Positions 17,301 to 27,160 of a stretch of DNA of 64,000 nt are shown here, piece after piece (position 1 is the first letter of the stretch; each line of letters opens with the position of its first letter). A model generated the notes under the pieces. It ran no database searches, was not told where the DNA came from, and saw only the letters and a list, made by a program, of their open reading frames with translations. Source of the DNA: Cupriavidus basilensis (lineage in GTDB: Bacteria > Pseudomonadota > Gammaproteobacteria > Burkholderiales > Burkholderiaceae). The DNA lies in contig NZ_BBQM01000015.1 in NCBI RefSeq assembly GCF_000876015.1, positions 434,001-498,000 on the forward strand, read 5' to 3'. The position numbers and the translations under genes were made by a program.

Positions 17301-17381
17301 GCCGTACAGCGCCATCAGCGCGAACACCAGCCACACCACGGCGCGCCGCTCGAAGCACAGGGTGACGAAACGGTCAATCAT
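14307..17381 (-). CDS. Heavy-metal RND efflux pump (CzcA type)
   Basis: 1024 residues, slightly shorter than classical CzcA. Twelve membrane helices are arranged as two halves with large periplasmic loops. Helix 4 carries DFGILVDGAVVLVEN, the Asp-Asp-Glu motif that marks proton-coupled HME-RND pumps for divalent cations (Zn, Co, Cd, Ni); Cu/Ag pumps differ here. The N-terminus (PIEAYPDIADVTSQIVTQVPGLGAEE, given in part) is typical of the family. The ATG lies inside the adaptor gene, overlapping it by eight bases, so the two are translationally coupled. The specific metal cannot be decided, and no metal sensor or two-component system is adjacent. Confidence 0.92.
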   Translation of the reverse strand: MIDRFVTLCFERRAVVWLVFALMALYGAHSWKQLPIEAYPDIADVTSQIVTQVPGLGAEEIEQQITIPLERALLATPGMHVLRTRSLFALSLVTVVFEDGTDGYWARQRLQERLNEVELPYGARPGLDPYTSPTGEFYRYTLASPTRSLRELSELQAWTVVPRLKKVRGVVDVTTFGGLTTQFMLEVDPARLAAYKLTLAQVSAALNANNASAGGGVIDRGEQSYVVRGTGLLRSLGDMGNVVVTVKDGTPVLVRDLGTLRYGSVERRGILGKDDDPDAVSGIALLLKDFNAAQALDGVHAAVRDLNDNLLPADVKVVSYLDRATLIDATMRTVGMTLAEGMALVAVVLLLFLGSPRAALIVALTIPLSLLIAFIFMHHLRIPANLLSLGAIDFGILVDGAVVLVENILRRREQQAQRPLAPRDALAAALQVARPMGFGMLVIVAAYLPLFSFERIEYKLFSPMAFAVGAALAGALIVALALVPGLAWLAMRKPRRVFHNPALAWLGARYRAALERGIGKTRRVAATCALALAGMLALGATIGRDFLPYLDEGSLWLQVQMPPGITLERAADMASELRRATRAFPEVSYVVTQTGRNDDGTDYWTPSHIEASVGLHPYRTWASGMSKQQLIDKLAARYAQMPGFTVAFMQPMIDGVQDKLSGAHSDLVVKLFGDDLAELRGLAAQVADTLRGVPGAADVAVDVEPPLPNLRIDLDRAAAARHGISAADVAELVATGIGGAPVGQVYVGERRYDMTVRFAPEARAGADGIGGLMLNAANGARVPLAQVADIRATSGESVIVREMARRHLIVRLNVRGRDLSGFLAQARPALDAALRYDPRRIQVEWGGQFENLERAQARLALILPMTLALMFVLLFAAFRNLRQPALVLLAVPLAAIGGLAALHLRGMTLNVSSAVGFIALSGVAVLNGVLMIAQINRLRAQDGMGLRAAVIEGAASRMRPVLMTATVAAIGLTPAMLATGLGSDVQRPLATVVVGGLASATLLTLWLLPALYYLVEARAARRAA

Positions 17382-18543
17382 GGAGCAGCACCCCGTTCTT
17401 CACCACGATGCGCTCGCCGGCCTCGAGGCCGGAGAGGATTTCCACCATGCCGCCCGCCTGCGCGCCCGTGGCGACCACGCGCGGCGCGAAGCGGAACGGC
17501 GCGGTCTCCACCAGCACGCGCGTCTCCAGCCCGCCCTGCAGCAGCGCCGCGGGCGGCACCAGCAGGGCCGGGTGCGCCGCGCCGGCCAGCACGACCGTGG
17601 CGTACATGCCCGGGCGGTAGCGCCCCTCGCGGTTGTCGATGGCCACGCGCACCTTCACCGTGCGGGTGTCGGCGTCGAGGATCTCGCCCACGTAGCGCAC
17701 CTGCCCGGTGACGGCCGCGCCGGGGTAGGCGTTGAACGCGATCTGCGCCGGCTGCCCGGCGAAGACCGCGCCGATGTCCTTCTCCGGCACGTTGGCCGCG
17801 AGGTACACGGTGGACAGGTCCGCCACCGTCATCACCGGCGCGGCGGTGTCGTTCCAGTAGCCGCCCGGCGCGGCGTCCAGCGCGATCACGCGCCCGGCCA
17901 GCGGCGCGCGCATGGTGTATTGCCGCTGCGACGGCGCGCCGCCGCCTGCGCCAAGCTGCGCCAGCCGCGCGGCGGCGGTGTCGGCGTCGCTGCTGGCCTG
18001 CGCGTAGGCCAGCCGGGCCTGCTCGAAGTCCTTGCGCGCGGCGATCTCCGCGTCGAGCAAGGCGCGCTGGCGCTCCAGTTCCAGCCGCGCCTGCTCGCGC
18101 GCGGCGCGCGCCTTGCCGGCCTCGCCGCGCGCGGCGCTCAGCTCGGCCGAGTCTAGCGTCAGCAGCGCGTCGCCCGCGCGCACGGCATCGCCGAGCGCCA
18201 CGTGCAGGCGCGCGATGCGCCCGGGCAGCGGCGGCACGATGCGCACCAGCCGGGCCGGATCGGCCTCGATCTCGCCGGGGACCGGGATGGGCCGCCGCAA
18301 TGGCGTCTCAGCGACGGCGCGGACCTCGAGGCGCGCGCGCAGCGGCGAGGCCGCGGGCACAAAGATGGCGCCGCCATCGCGCACGAGTCCGGCGGACGAT
18401 GGGGGTGAAGAAGAGGACGCGGAAGTGGGTGAAGAAGAGGACGCGGGTGGGCCGGCATGCGCGCCGCCATCGCAGCCGCCCAGGGCAAGGCAGGCGGCCA
18501 GCGCGCAGGCGCCGGCGGGCAGGAAAGGGGTATTCGGGAACAT
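17374..18543 (-). CDS. RND periplasmic adaptor lipoprotein (CzcB-like)
   Basis: 389 residues. The N-terminus has a lipobox, CLALGGC, so the protein should be anchored in the inner membrane. It is followed by a Ser/Pro linker built on a 24-bp repeat. Then come a lipoyl-like half (PVPGEIEADPARLVRIVPP), a coiled-coil hairpin rich in Ala/Arg/Glu (residues about 140-185) and the second half with a beta-barrel domain. This is the membrane-fusion-protein layout. It links pump and outer membrane channel. It is the first gene of the operon; 750 bases of apparently empty DNA lie upstream. Confidence 0.88.
   Translation of the reverse strand: MFPNTPFLPAGACALAACLALGGCDGGAHAGPPASSSSPTSASSSSPPSSAGLVRDGGAIFVPAASPLRARLEVRAVAETPLRRPIPVPGEIEADPARLVRIVPPLPGRIARLHVALGDAVRAGDALLTLDSAELSAARGEAGKARAAREQARLELERQRALLDAEIAARKDFEQARLAYAQASSDADTAAARLAQLGAGGGAPSQRQYTMRAPLAGRVIALDAAPGGYWNDTAAPVMTVADLSTVYLAANVPEKDIGAVFAGQPAQIAFNAYPGAAVTGQVRYVGEILDADTRTVKVRVAIDNREGRYRPGMYATVVLAGAAHPALLVPPAALLQGGLETRVLVETAPFRFAPRVVATGAQAGGMVEILSGLEAGERIVVKNGVLLHD
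18403..18446. repeat. Exact 20-bp direct repeat within the adaptor gene
   Basis: The 20-mer beginning GGGTGAAGAAGAG occurs at 18403-18422 and 18427-18446, a period of 24 bases or eight codons. It encodes the Ser/Pro-rich linker just after the lipidated cysteine, so copy-number change would alter linker length without a frameshift. Confidence 0.8.
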
Positions 18544-19293
18544 GGTTGTCTGGCTCTCGGAGCGGAGTCGAACGGCATCGACAGGCGTGACGCATCCCCG
18601 GCGCCGCGCGGCGCGAACGCGCGCGGGTGGCCGGTGACGGGCGCATGCCCGGCGGACTACGGGATGAGGGACGGCGCGGAGAGCGGGGCGGGGAAAGCCA
18701 GGCGGATGCGCGCGGCGCGCCCGGTGGCGGCGCGCGCGATGCAGGTCAGGCGGTCAGCCGCCGCGCTCCCGGCGCGTCGGACTGCAGGAAGGGTCGGGGT
18801 CCATGTCTGGCCTCTGGTCGGTTCCGGGTGGACCGGCGTGGACAAGCCGCGTGCCGGCCGCGGGCACGCTGGCGGTGGACGAACGCAGCCACCGGCGGGC
18901 TGCGACGCGCAGCGCGCCCGGTGGAAGGAGACCGTGTTCAGGAAAGCAGGCGGGGCAGGACGCCCGGCCTCGAAGCACCGTGCCGCAGAGCGGGCACGGA
19001 TTAGGGATACCGTGGCCCGATCAGGCGGTGATGCCGATCCTGGATCGGCTACTGTCGTCGGAACAATTGCCCACTGGGTATGCCCTGTTGTTGAGAATGC
19101 GCGTACTCTAGCGGCGGGCATGGCATGGGTCAAGCAAAAATGCCGCGCCCGCGCGCGATCGGCGCCGGTGCCGCCGCGCCGCGGAAAACGGGCCGCATGG
19201 CGGCGCCGCGATCAAGCGGATTTTTCCGCAGTGGCATGCCGGCAATTCGGAAACCACGACGCGCGGCCGCTCTCATCGAACAGGAAGTCACGA
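18544..19293. other. 750-bp intergenic region, no supported gene
   Basis: Several short ORFs overlap on both strands, but none shows a convincing ribosome binding site or recognisable protein. The region must hold the divergent promoters of the metal-efflux operon (minus) and the NAD(P)-binding protein (plus). I see no clear metal-regulator operator. Confidence 0.5.
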
Positions 19294-19956
19294 ATGAACG
19301 TACTGATATTCGGCGCGACCGGCATGGTCGGCCTCGGCGTGCTGCGCGAATGCCTGCTGGCCGACGACGTGCAGCGCGTGCAGACCGTGGGGCGCACGCC
19401 TACCGGTCAGCGGCACCCCAAGCTGACCGAGGTGGCGCACGCCGACCTGCTGCACTACGAAGGCATCGAAGCGGTGCTGACCGGCTTCGATGCCTGCTTC
19501 TTCTGCCTCGGCGTGTCGTCGGCCGGCATGTCGGAAGCCGAGTACACCCGCGTCACCTACGACATCACGCTGGCCGCCGCGCAGGTGCTGGCGCGGCTCA
19601 ACCCGCGCATGACCTTCGTCTACGTGAGCGGCGCCGGCACCGACAGCACCGCGCGCGGGCGCTCGATGTGGGCGCGCGTGAAAGGCCGCACCGAGAACGC
19701 GCTGCTCGAACTGCCGTTCAAGGCGGCCTACATGTTCCGTCCCGGCGCCATCCAGCCGCTGCACGGCATCCGCTCCAAGACCGCGGCCTACCGGATTCCC
19801 TACCTGCTGCTCGGGCCGCTGCTGCCGCTGCTGCGGCGGCTGTTCCCGGCCCACGTCACCACCACCGAGCAGATCGGGCGCGCGATGCTAATCGTGGCGC
19901 GGCGGCGATTTCCGCGTGCGCTCGTCGAGGCGCGCGACATTGCCGACATGCGCTAG
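19294..19956 (+). CDS. NAD(P)-binding epimerase-like protein
   Basis: 220 residues. The N-terminal Rossmann motif is VLIFGATGMVGLGVLREC, the G-x-x-G-x-x-G pattern of atypical short-chain dehydrogenases and NmrA/HIM1-like proteins. The central YVSGAGTDS and 'MWARVKGRTENALL' (Lys) replace the canonical YxxxK catalytic pair only loosely, so enzyme activity is uncertain. The ATG at 19294 follows AGGAAGT. It stands alone between two intergenic gaps. Related proteins are usually annotated as NAD(P)H-binding or epimerase; the substrate is unknown. Confidence 0.8.
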   Translation: MNVLIFGATGMVGLGVLRECLLADDVQRVQTVGRTPTGQRHPKLTEVAHADLLHYEGIEAVLTGFDACFFCLGVSSAGMSEAEYTRVTYDITLAAAQVLARLNPRMTFVYVSGAGTDSTARGRSMWARVKGRTENALLELPFKAAYMFRPGAIQPLHGIRSKTAAYRIPYLLLGPLLPLLRRLFPAHVTTTEQIGRAMLIVARRRFPRALVEARDIADMR

Positions 19957-20205
19957 CGGCGCGGGCGGGGCCAGCGGGCGCTTGCCGTGATGGCCCTGTA
20001 GCGTCACCCCGCGCGGGGCACGCCGGTCAGGGTGCGGTAGGGGCGGGCTTGCGCGATCTCGCCGGCGACGACATAACCGGCCGGCATCGCCCGCGGACTT
20101 GTCCCAGCGCAATGCCGCCAGCGCAAGTGAATTGCATACTTTCGAAAGAAGGCGGCTTGCCGCACGGTGCCGCAATGCCGCGCTTCGCTTTCGGAGGCAT
20201 GCCCG

Positions 20206-21540
20206 ATGGCGCCGATCAAGATCGCTTTCTGTGCGTTGCTGGCAGGGCTGACCGTGCTCTGGCTGCTCGCCGATACCTTTGTCCCGCAGCCGTTCGGCTA
20301 CTTCCCGCTGCGCCACGTGCTGGTCCAGTACACCGGGGTGATCGCGATGGGCGCGATGAGCGTGGCCGTGGTGCTGGCCGCGCGGCCGAAGGCGATCGAG
20401 CCCGCGCTCGGCGGGCTGGACAAGATGTACCGGCTGCACAAATGGCTGGGCATCGCCGCGCTGGCGTTCGGCGTCGTCCACTGGCTGTGGGCCAAGGGCA
20501 CCAAGTGGGCGGTCGGCTGGGGCTGGCTGACCAGGCCGGCGCGGCGTGGCGGCGGGCAAGCGCTGGGCGCTCTCGAGCAACTGTTCCGCGGCCAGCGCGA
20601 CCTGGCCGAGTTCCTTGGCGAGTGGACCTTCTATGCCGCCGCCGTGCTGATCGTCCTGGCCCTGGTCAGGCGCTTTCCCTACCGCCTGTTTGCCAAGACC
20701 CACACCATTCTCGCCGCGCTCTATCTGGTGCTGGTGTTCCATACCATCATCCTGCTGGAATTCCGGTACTGGCTCCAGCCGGTCGGCATCGTCATGGCGC
20801 TCATGACGGCGGCGGGCACCGTCGCCGCCGTGCGCGTGCTGTCGAGGCAGGTCGGCGCGCACCGCAAGGTGACGGGCCATATCGAATCGCTGACCTACTA
20901 CCCAGAGCTGCGCGTGCTGGAAACCACCCTCGTCATGGAGCCCGGCTGGCCCGGGCAGCAGCCCGGCCAGTTCGCGTTTCTCACCTCGGACCGCAATGAA
21001 GGCGCGCACCCCTACACCATCGCGTCGGCGTGGGATCCGCGGGAGCGCCGCATCACGGTGTTCACCAAGGCGCTGGGCGACCACACCAGCCGGCTGTCGG
21101 AACGCCTGAAGGCCGGCGACGCGGTGACGGTGGAAGGCCCCTACGGCTGCTTCACCTTCACCGACCAGTGCAAGCGGCAGATATGGGTCGGCGGCGGCAT
21201 CGGCATCACCCCGTTCATCGCGCGCATGAAGCATCTGGCCCGCGCGCGGGACCAGCAGCACGCCATCGACCTGTTCCATCCGACCGCGGACTTCTCGCCA
21301 TCGGCCATCGACAACCTGCAGGCCGACGCGCAAGCCGCGCATGTCCGGCTGCATCTGCTGGTGGACGCCAGGGACGGCCGGCTGAACGGCGAACGCCTGC
21401 GCAACACCGTGCCGGACTGGCGGGAAGCCAGCATCTGGTTCTGCGGCCCCGCGGCCCTCGGCAAGGCACTACGCCGCGACCTCGCGGCCCACGGCATGGA
21501 TCCCGGCAACTTTCACCAGGAGTTGTTCCAGATGCGTTGA
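20206..21540 (+). CDS. Ferric-reductase-like transmembrane flavoprotein oxidoreductase
   Basis: 444 residues. The first half has about six membrane helices with paired histidines (RLHKWLG, GVVHWLW, AKTHTILAALY, VFHTIILL) suited to bind two b-hemes, as in ferric reductase-like domains. The second half is an FAD/NAD(P) reductase module: an FAD-binding HPYTIASAW, the pyridine-nucleotide motif VGGGIGITPFIARM, and CGPAALGKAL near the end. It should move electrons from NAD(P)H across the inner membrane, for example to Fe(III) or another periplasmic acceptor. The ATG at 20206 has GGAGG eight bases upstream and is preferred over 20167. Confidence 0.88.
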   Translation: MAPIKIAFCALLAGLTVLWLLADTFVPQPFGYFPLRHVLVQYTGVIAMGAMSVAVVLAARPKAIEPALGGLDKMYRLHKWLGIAALAFGVVHWLWAKGTKWAVGWGWLTRPARRGGGQALGALEQLFRGQRDLAEFLGEWTFYAAAVLIVLALVRRFPYRLFAKTHTILAALYLVLVFHTIILLEFRYWLQPVGIVMALMTAAGTVAAVRVLSRQVGAHRKVTGHIESLTYYPELRVLETTLVMEPGWPGQQPGQFAFLTSDRNEGAHPYTIASAWDPRERRITVFTKALGDHTSRLSERLKAGDAVTVEGPYGCFTFTDQCKRQIWVGGGIGITPFIARMKHLARARDQQHAIDLFHPTADFSPSAIDNLQADAQAAHVRLHLLVDARDGRLNGERLRNTVPDWREASIWFCGPAALGKALRRDLAAHGMDPGNFHQELFQMR

Positions 21541-21591
21541 TCGGGGTGGGGCGGCGTGGACAACCGCAGCCGTATGCCGGCGCGGGCGCTG

Positions 21592-22830
21592 TCAGGCTGA
21601 AGTCAGGGCATTGTCCCCTGGCTTGCCACGCCGCGCCCGCGCCGCCAGCACCTGGCTCAACCCCAGTCCCGCCACGGCCGACAAGGCCGAGAACAGAAAC
21701 ACCGAGCTATAACCCGCATGGTTGGCGATGACGCCCGCCACCGGCCCGGTCACGCCCAGCGACAGATCCAGGAACAGCGCGTAGGCGCCGAGCGCCGAGC
21801 CGCGGTTGCTGGCCGGCACCAGCTTGACCGCCTCCATGCCCAGCGACGGAAACACCAGCGCGAAGCCGAAGCCGGTGACGGCCGCGCCGGCCAGGGCCGT
21901 GGCCGGGGAGTCCGCCATCCAGATCAGCGCCAGCCCGAGCGCTTCCACCGCGAACGAGCACAGCGCCACGCGGTAGCCGCCGAAGCGGCTGATGCTGTCG
22001 GCCAGCAGCAGCCGCGCCACGATGAAGCTCACGCCCAGGCTGGTCAGCGCCAGCGCGGCGTGGTCCCAGCCGCGGCTGCCGTAGTACAGCGTGACGAAGG
22101 CCGTGATGGTGCCGAAGCCGACCGAGCCCAGCGCCAGGCACAGGCCGAACGGCGTCATGTGGCGGAACACCGTGCGGAACGGCATGCGCGCGCCCTTGAC
22201 GGTGGGCACCGCCGACTTGCGCCGCGCCAGCAGGAACGCGGCGGCGGCCAGCGCGGTGGTGGCCAGCCCGAGCGCGGCAAAACCCAGGTGTTTGTCGAGC
22301 AGCACGCCCAGCGGCGCGCCCAGCCCCAGCGCGCCGTAGGTGGTCATGCCGTTCCACGAGATCACCTTGCCGGTGAAGCGCGGGCCCACGTCGCCGATGC
22401 CCCAGGCGATGGTGCCGGTGGTGACGAGGCTCTCGCCCGCGCCCAGCACCAGCCGCCCGGCGAACAGCCACGCCAGGCTCAGCCACGCGGTGCCGGCGCA
22501 GGCGCTGGACAGCACCACCAGCAGGCCGCTGCCGGCGCACAGCGCCAGCCCGAGCGTGACGGACTTCTTGGGGCCTTGCAGGTCGCACAGGTTGCCGGCC
22601 CACGCGCGGCTGAGCAGCGTGGCCAGGTACTGGATGCTGACCGCCAGCCCCGCGATGACCGTGCCATAGCCCAGGTCGCCATGCACGAAGCCCGGCACCA
22701 CGGCCAGCGGCAGGCCCACGGTCAGGTAGGCGATGAAGTTGAAGAAGACGATGGCGGCGATGCGCCGGCCGATGCTGCCTTGCTGGTCCCCGGAATCGGG
22801 GGCGGCGAGGGTGGAACTGTTTGCGGACAT
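21592..22830 (-). CDS. MFS transporter (YhhS-like)
   Basis: 412 residues with about twelve membrane helices. The loop after the second helix has SRAWAGNLCDLQGPKKSV in place of the common GRLADRFG motif, as in the YhhS/arabinose-efflux-like branch of drug:H+ antiporters. 'GAGESLVTTGTIAWGIGDVG' resembles the conserved fifth-helix region of that branch. The substrate is unknown. The ATG at 22830 starts a 30-residue polar lead into the first helix; in-frame starts further upstream add implausible sequence. It converges with the ferric-reductase-like gene. Confidence 0.85.
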   Translation of the reverse strand: MSANSSTLAAPDSGDQQGSIGRRIAAIVFFNFIAYLTVGLPLAVVPGFVHGDLGYGTVIAGLAVSIQYLATLLSRAWAGNLCDLQGPKKSVTLGLALCAGSGLLVVLSSACAGTAWLSLAWLFAGRLVLGAGESLVTTGTIAWGIGDVGPRFTGKVISWNGMTTYGALGLGAPLGVLLDKHLGFAALGLATTALAAAAFLLARRKSAVPTVKGARMPFRTVFRHMTPFGLCLALGSVGFGTITAFVTLYYGSRGWDHAALALTSLGVSFIVARLLLADSISRFGGYRVALCSFAVEALGLALIWMADSPATALAGAAVTGFGFALVFPSLGMEAVKLVPASNRGSALGAYALFLDLSLGVTGPVAGVIANHAGYSSVFLFSALSAVAGLGLSQVLAARARRGKPGDNALTSA

Positions 22831-23415
22831 GCTGGGGCGAGGGCGGTGAATCGGTGCGGTTTGTGTGCGGATGAATGCGGACAGGGACGCGGGCAGGCAC
22901 GCAGGCAAGGCACGGCCGGCTGGCGTTGGCCGGGTGGCGGGCTGTGACGGACAAGGCGGGCAGGCTGGCGTGGCCCGCGCGCGCGGCTACTCGCGCCGTG
23001 GCACGGACGAAGGCACGGAACAGGTCAGGGCAACACGGGGGTGGCGGGACGGCAAGGCAGGCAAGGACATGACAGGGCGCGCGGTTGGCCGGTGCGTGTC
23101 CCCAGATGCAGTCCGGTAAAAAGAATCCGCCCGGTCGTGTGCGATCCCGCCGGGCTGGTCGCGCTATTTTAAGCGTGCGTTTAGTAACGTGCAAATGCCC
23201 TGCGGGCCGAGGTGGAATTTACTGTTGTTGCCGCGCTCGAAGCAGAGCCGGTGGCCGCATCGATGTGATTCATCAATATCTTTCGATCGGGCGCCGGCGC
23301 TTTTCCCGGCGGCCCGTGCAGGCGCGCGCCGGGAGGCGGACAATGGCCGCTGGTTTCAGACGTGTGCTGGTTTTTGAGATGTCGTCATCCCCCTGACTCA
23401 ATGAAAGGACCGATC
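22831..23415. other. 585-bp divergent intergenic region
   Basis: This lies between the divergent MFS transporter and gnd genes. The half near gnd is less GC-rich (for example ATTTTAAGC near 23165 and ATCAATATC near 23275) and probably holds the gnd-zwf promoter, but I cannot place it with confidence. The short ORFs here have shadow-like composition. Confidence 0.5.
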
Positions 23416-24410
23416 ATGCAACTCGGAATCGTAGGGCTTGGGCGCATGGGCGCGAACATCGCCAGGCGGCTGCTGCGCGGGCAGCACGAAGTCGTGGTGT
23501 ACAACCGCAGCCCGGACAAGGTGCGGGAACTGGCCGGCGAAGGCGCGCAGGGCGTGGCCAGCGTCGAGGAACTGGTCGGCAGGCTCCAGGTGCCGCGCGC
23601 GGTCTGGATCATGCTGCCGGCCGGGGAGGCCACCGAGCAGATGATCGCCACGCTGGCCGGCCTGCTGTCGCCGGGCGACGTCATCATCGACGGCGGCAAC
23701 ACCTTCTACAAGGACGACATCCGCCGCGCCGGCGAGCTGGCGGCCCGCCAGCTTCACTATGTGGATGTGGGCACCTCCGGCGGCGTATGGGGGCTGGAGC
23801 GCGGCTACTGCCTGATGATCGGCGGCCCGGCCGCGGTGGTGGACCGGCTCGACCCGCTGTTCGACACGCTGGCTCCCGGCTACGGCACCATCCCGCGCAC
23901 GCCCGGGCGCGATCCGGCCAGGAGCCGCGCCGAGCGCGGCTACATCCATGCCGGCCCGGCCGGCGCCGGGCACTTCGTCAAGATGGTCCACAACGGCATC
24001 GAATACGGCCTGATGCAGGCCTACGCCGAAGGCTTCGACATCCTCAAGACCAAGTCGTCCGACAGCCTGCCCGCGGCCGAGCGTTTCGACATCGACCTCG
24101 CCGACGTGGCCGAGGTCTGGCGGCGCGGCAGCGTGGTGTCCTCGTGGCTGCTGGATCTCACCGCCCAGGCGCTCGCCGGCGACGTGGCGCTGTCGCGCTT
24201 TCCCGGCGAGGTGGCCGACAGCGGCGAAGGCCGCTGGACCATCGACGCCGCGGTCGAGCAGGCCGTGCCGGTGCCGGTGCTGTCCAGCGCGCTGTTCGCG
24301 CGCTTCCGCTCGCGGCAGGACCATACCTATGGCGAGAAACTGCTGTCGGCCATGCGCTTCGGCTTCGGCGGGCACGTGGAATACGTGACCGGCGGCGGGG
24401 AGAAGCCGTA

Positions 24411-24411
<1 letters not shown>
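23416..24411 (+). CDS. gnd: 6-phosphogluconate dehydrogenase, short (decarboxylating, Gnd/YqeC-like)
   Basis: 331 residues, the short type rather than the 470-residue enterobacterial enzyme. The Rossmann motif [18 protein letters not shown] is at the N-terminus. '[10 protein letters not shown]' and '[16 protein letters not shown]' are substrate-binding motifs, and the catalytic Lys is in [14 protein letters not shown]. It converts 6-phosphogluconate to ribulose 5-phosphate and CO2; short forms are often NAD-linked. The ATG at 23416 follows AAAGGA. The stop overlaps the zwf start (TAATG), so the two pentose-phosphate enzymes are translated together. Confidence 0.92.
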
Positions 24412-26078
<1,667 letters not shown>

Positions 26079-26101
26079 CGCCCCCGACGCCTCCCCACGC
26101 C

Positions 26102-26950
26102 ATGACCATGCCGACGCCCCCGATGTCCCGGATTGCCCAGCTTCCCCCGATCGACCTGCTGGTCTCCGACGTGGACGGCACCCTGCTGCGCCCCGACAAG
26201 ACCCTCGCCCCCGCAACAGAGGCCGCCATCGCCCGCCTGCGCGCCGCCGGCATCCGCTTCACGCTGGTCAGCAGCCGCCCGCCGCGCGGCATGCGCCGTC
26301 TGGTGGAGCGGCTCGGCATCGACCTGCCCACCGCCGCCTTCAACGGCGCCGCCATCGTCGCGCCCGACGGCAGCATCGCCCAGTCCCGGCACCTGTCCCG
26401 CCAGGCCGCCGCCCACACGCTGGCCCTGTTCGCCGGCACCGGCGTGGACACCTGGGTCTTCGCCGACGGCCAATGGCTGCTGCGCCGCACCGACGGCCCC
26501 TACGTGCCGCACGAACTCCACACCCTCGGCTACGGCCCGCTGGTGGTGGACAGCTTCGACGGCTACCTCGGCCGCGTCGACAAGATCGTCGCCGCCGACG
26601 CCGATCCCGGCCTGCTGGCGCGCCTGGAAGCCCAGCTCCAGGCCCAGCTCGGCGCCGACGTGGGCGCGCTGCGCTCCCAGACCTACTACCTCGACGTCAC
26701 CCATCCCGACGCCAATAAAGGCAACGCCGTGGCCGCGCTCGCCGCCGGCATCGGCGTGCCGCTCGCGCGCACCGCCGTGATCGGCGACGGCGCCAACGAC
26801 GTGCCCATGTTCGGCCGCGCCGGCCTGTCCATCGTCATGGGCCAGGCCGAGCCCGAGGTGCGCCGCCACGCCGCCCACGTCACCGCCAGCAACGCCGACG
26901 ACGGCGTGGCCCAGGCCATCGACCGCCTGCTGCGGCCCGCCTGCGGCTAG
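26102..26950 (+). CDS. Cof-type HAD-IIB sugar-phosphate phosphatase
   Basis: 282 residues. HAD motif I is LLVSDVDGTLL (nucleophile Asp and general acid Asp), motif II lies in FTLVSSRP, motif III is the Lys in DANKGNAV and motif IV is VIGDGANDVPMF. The large cap between motifs II and III fits subfamily IIB (Cof/YbiV). These enzymes dephosphorylate sugar phosphates and related metabolites. It follows zwf after 23 bases, so the three genes probably form one operon. Alternative in-frame ATGs at 26108 and 26123 are equally possible starts. Confidence 0.88.
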   Translation: MTMPTPPMSRIAQLPPIDLLVSDVDGTLLRPDKTLAPATEAAIARLRAAGIRFTLVSSRPPRGMRRLVERLGIDLPTAAFNGAAIVAPDGSIAQSRHLSRQAAAHTLALFAGTGVDTWVFADGQWLLRRTDGPYVPHELHTLGYGPLVVDSFDGYLGRVDKIVAADADPGLLARLEAQLQAQLGADVGALRSQTYYLDVTHPDANKGNAVAALAAGIGVPLARTAVIGDGANDVPMFGRAGLSIVMGQAEPEVRRHAAHVTASNADDGVAQAIDRLLRPACG

Positions 26951-26990
26951 CCGCCGCACCGCCAGGGAAGGCCGCGCGCTGCCATCGCCC

Positions 26991-27017
26991 TTAATTTTTC
27001 CGCCATTCGGCCGTTAG
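26991..27017 (+). promoter_or_regulatory. Sigma-28 (FliA) promoter of cheV
   Basis: TTAATTTT at 26991-26998, an 11-base spacer, then GCCGTTAG at 27010-27017. It matches the FliA consensus TAAAGTTT-N11-GCCGATAA at 12 of 16 bases with exact spacing. It predicts a leader of about 140 bases before the cheV ATG, which contains a CAGCGC-A6-GCGCTG inverted repeat at 27059-27076. Confidence 0.62.
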
Positions 27018-27160
27018 CCAGGACAGTGGCCCGTCATTGCAGCACCGGACCTCCGCGCCAGCGCAAAAAAGCGCTGCCGGAGCCACGTGGCGGCGCGGGC
27101 CCAGGGACACGATCAACTCCGCGCGGCACAATCCGCGCCCCGGCTGGACAAAGGAAGCGT

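Noticed and set aside
27059..27076. CAGCGC-A6-GCGCTG hairpin as an intrinsic terminator.
   Set aside because: The A/T run is in the loop, not after the stem, on both strands; it lies in the cheV leader and is noted only as a possible leader hairpin.
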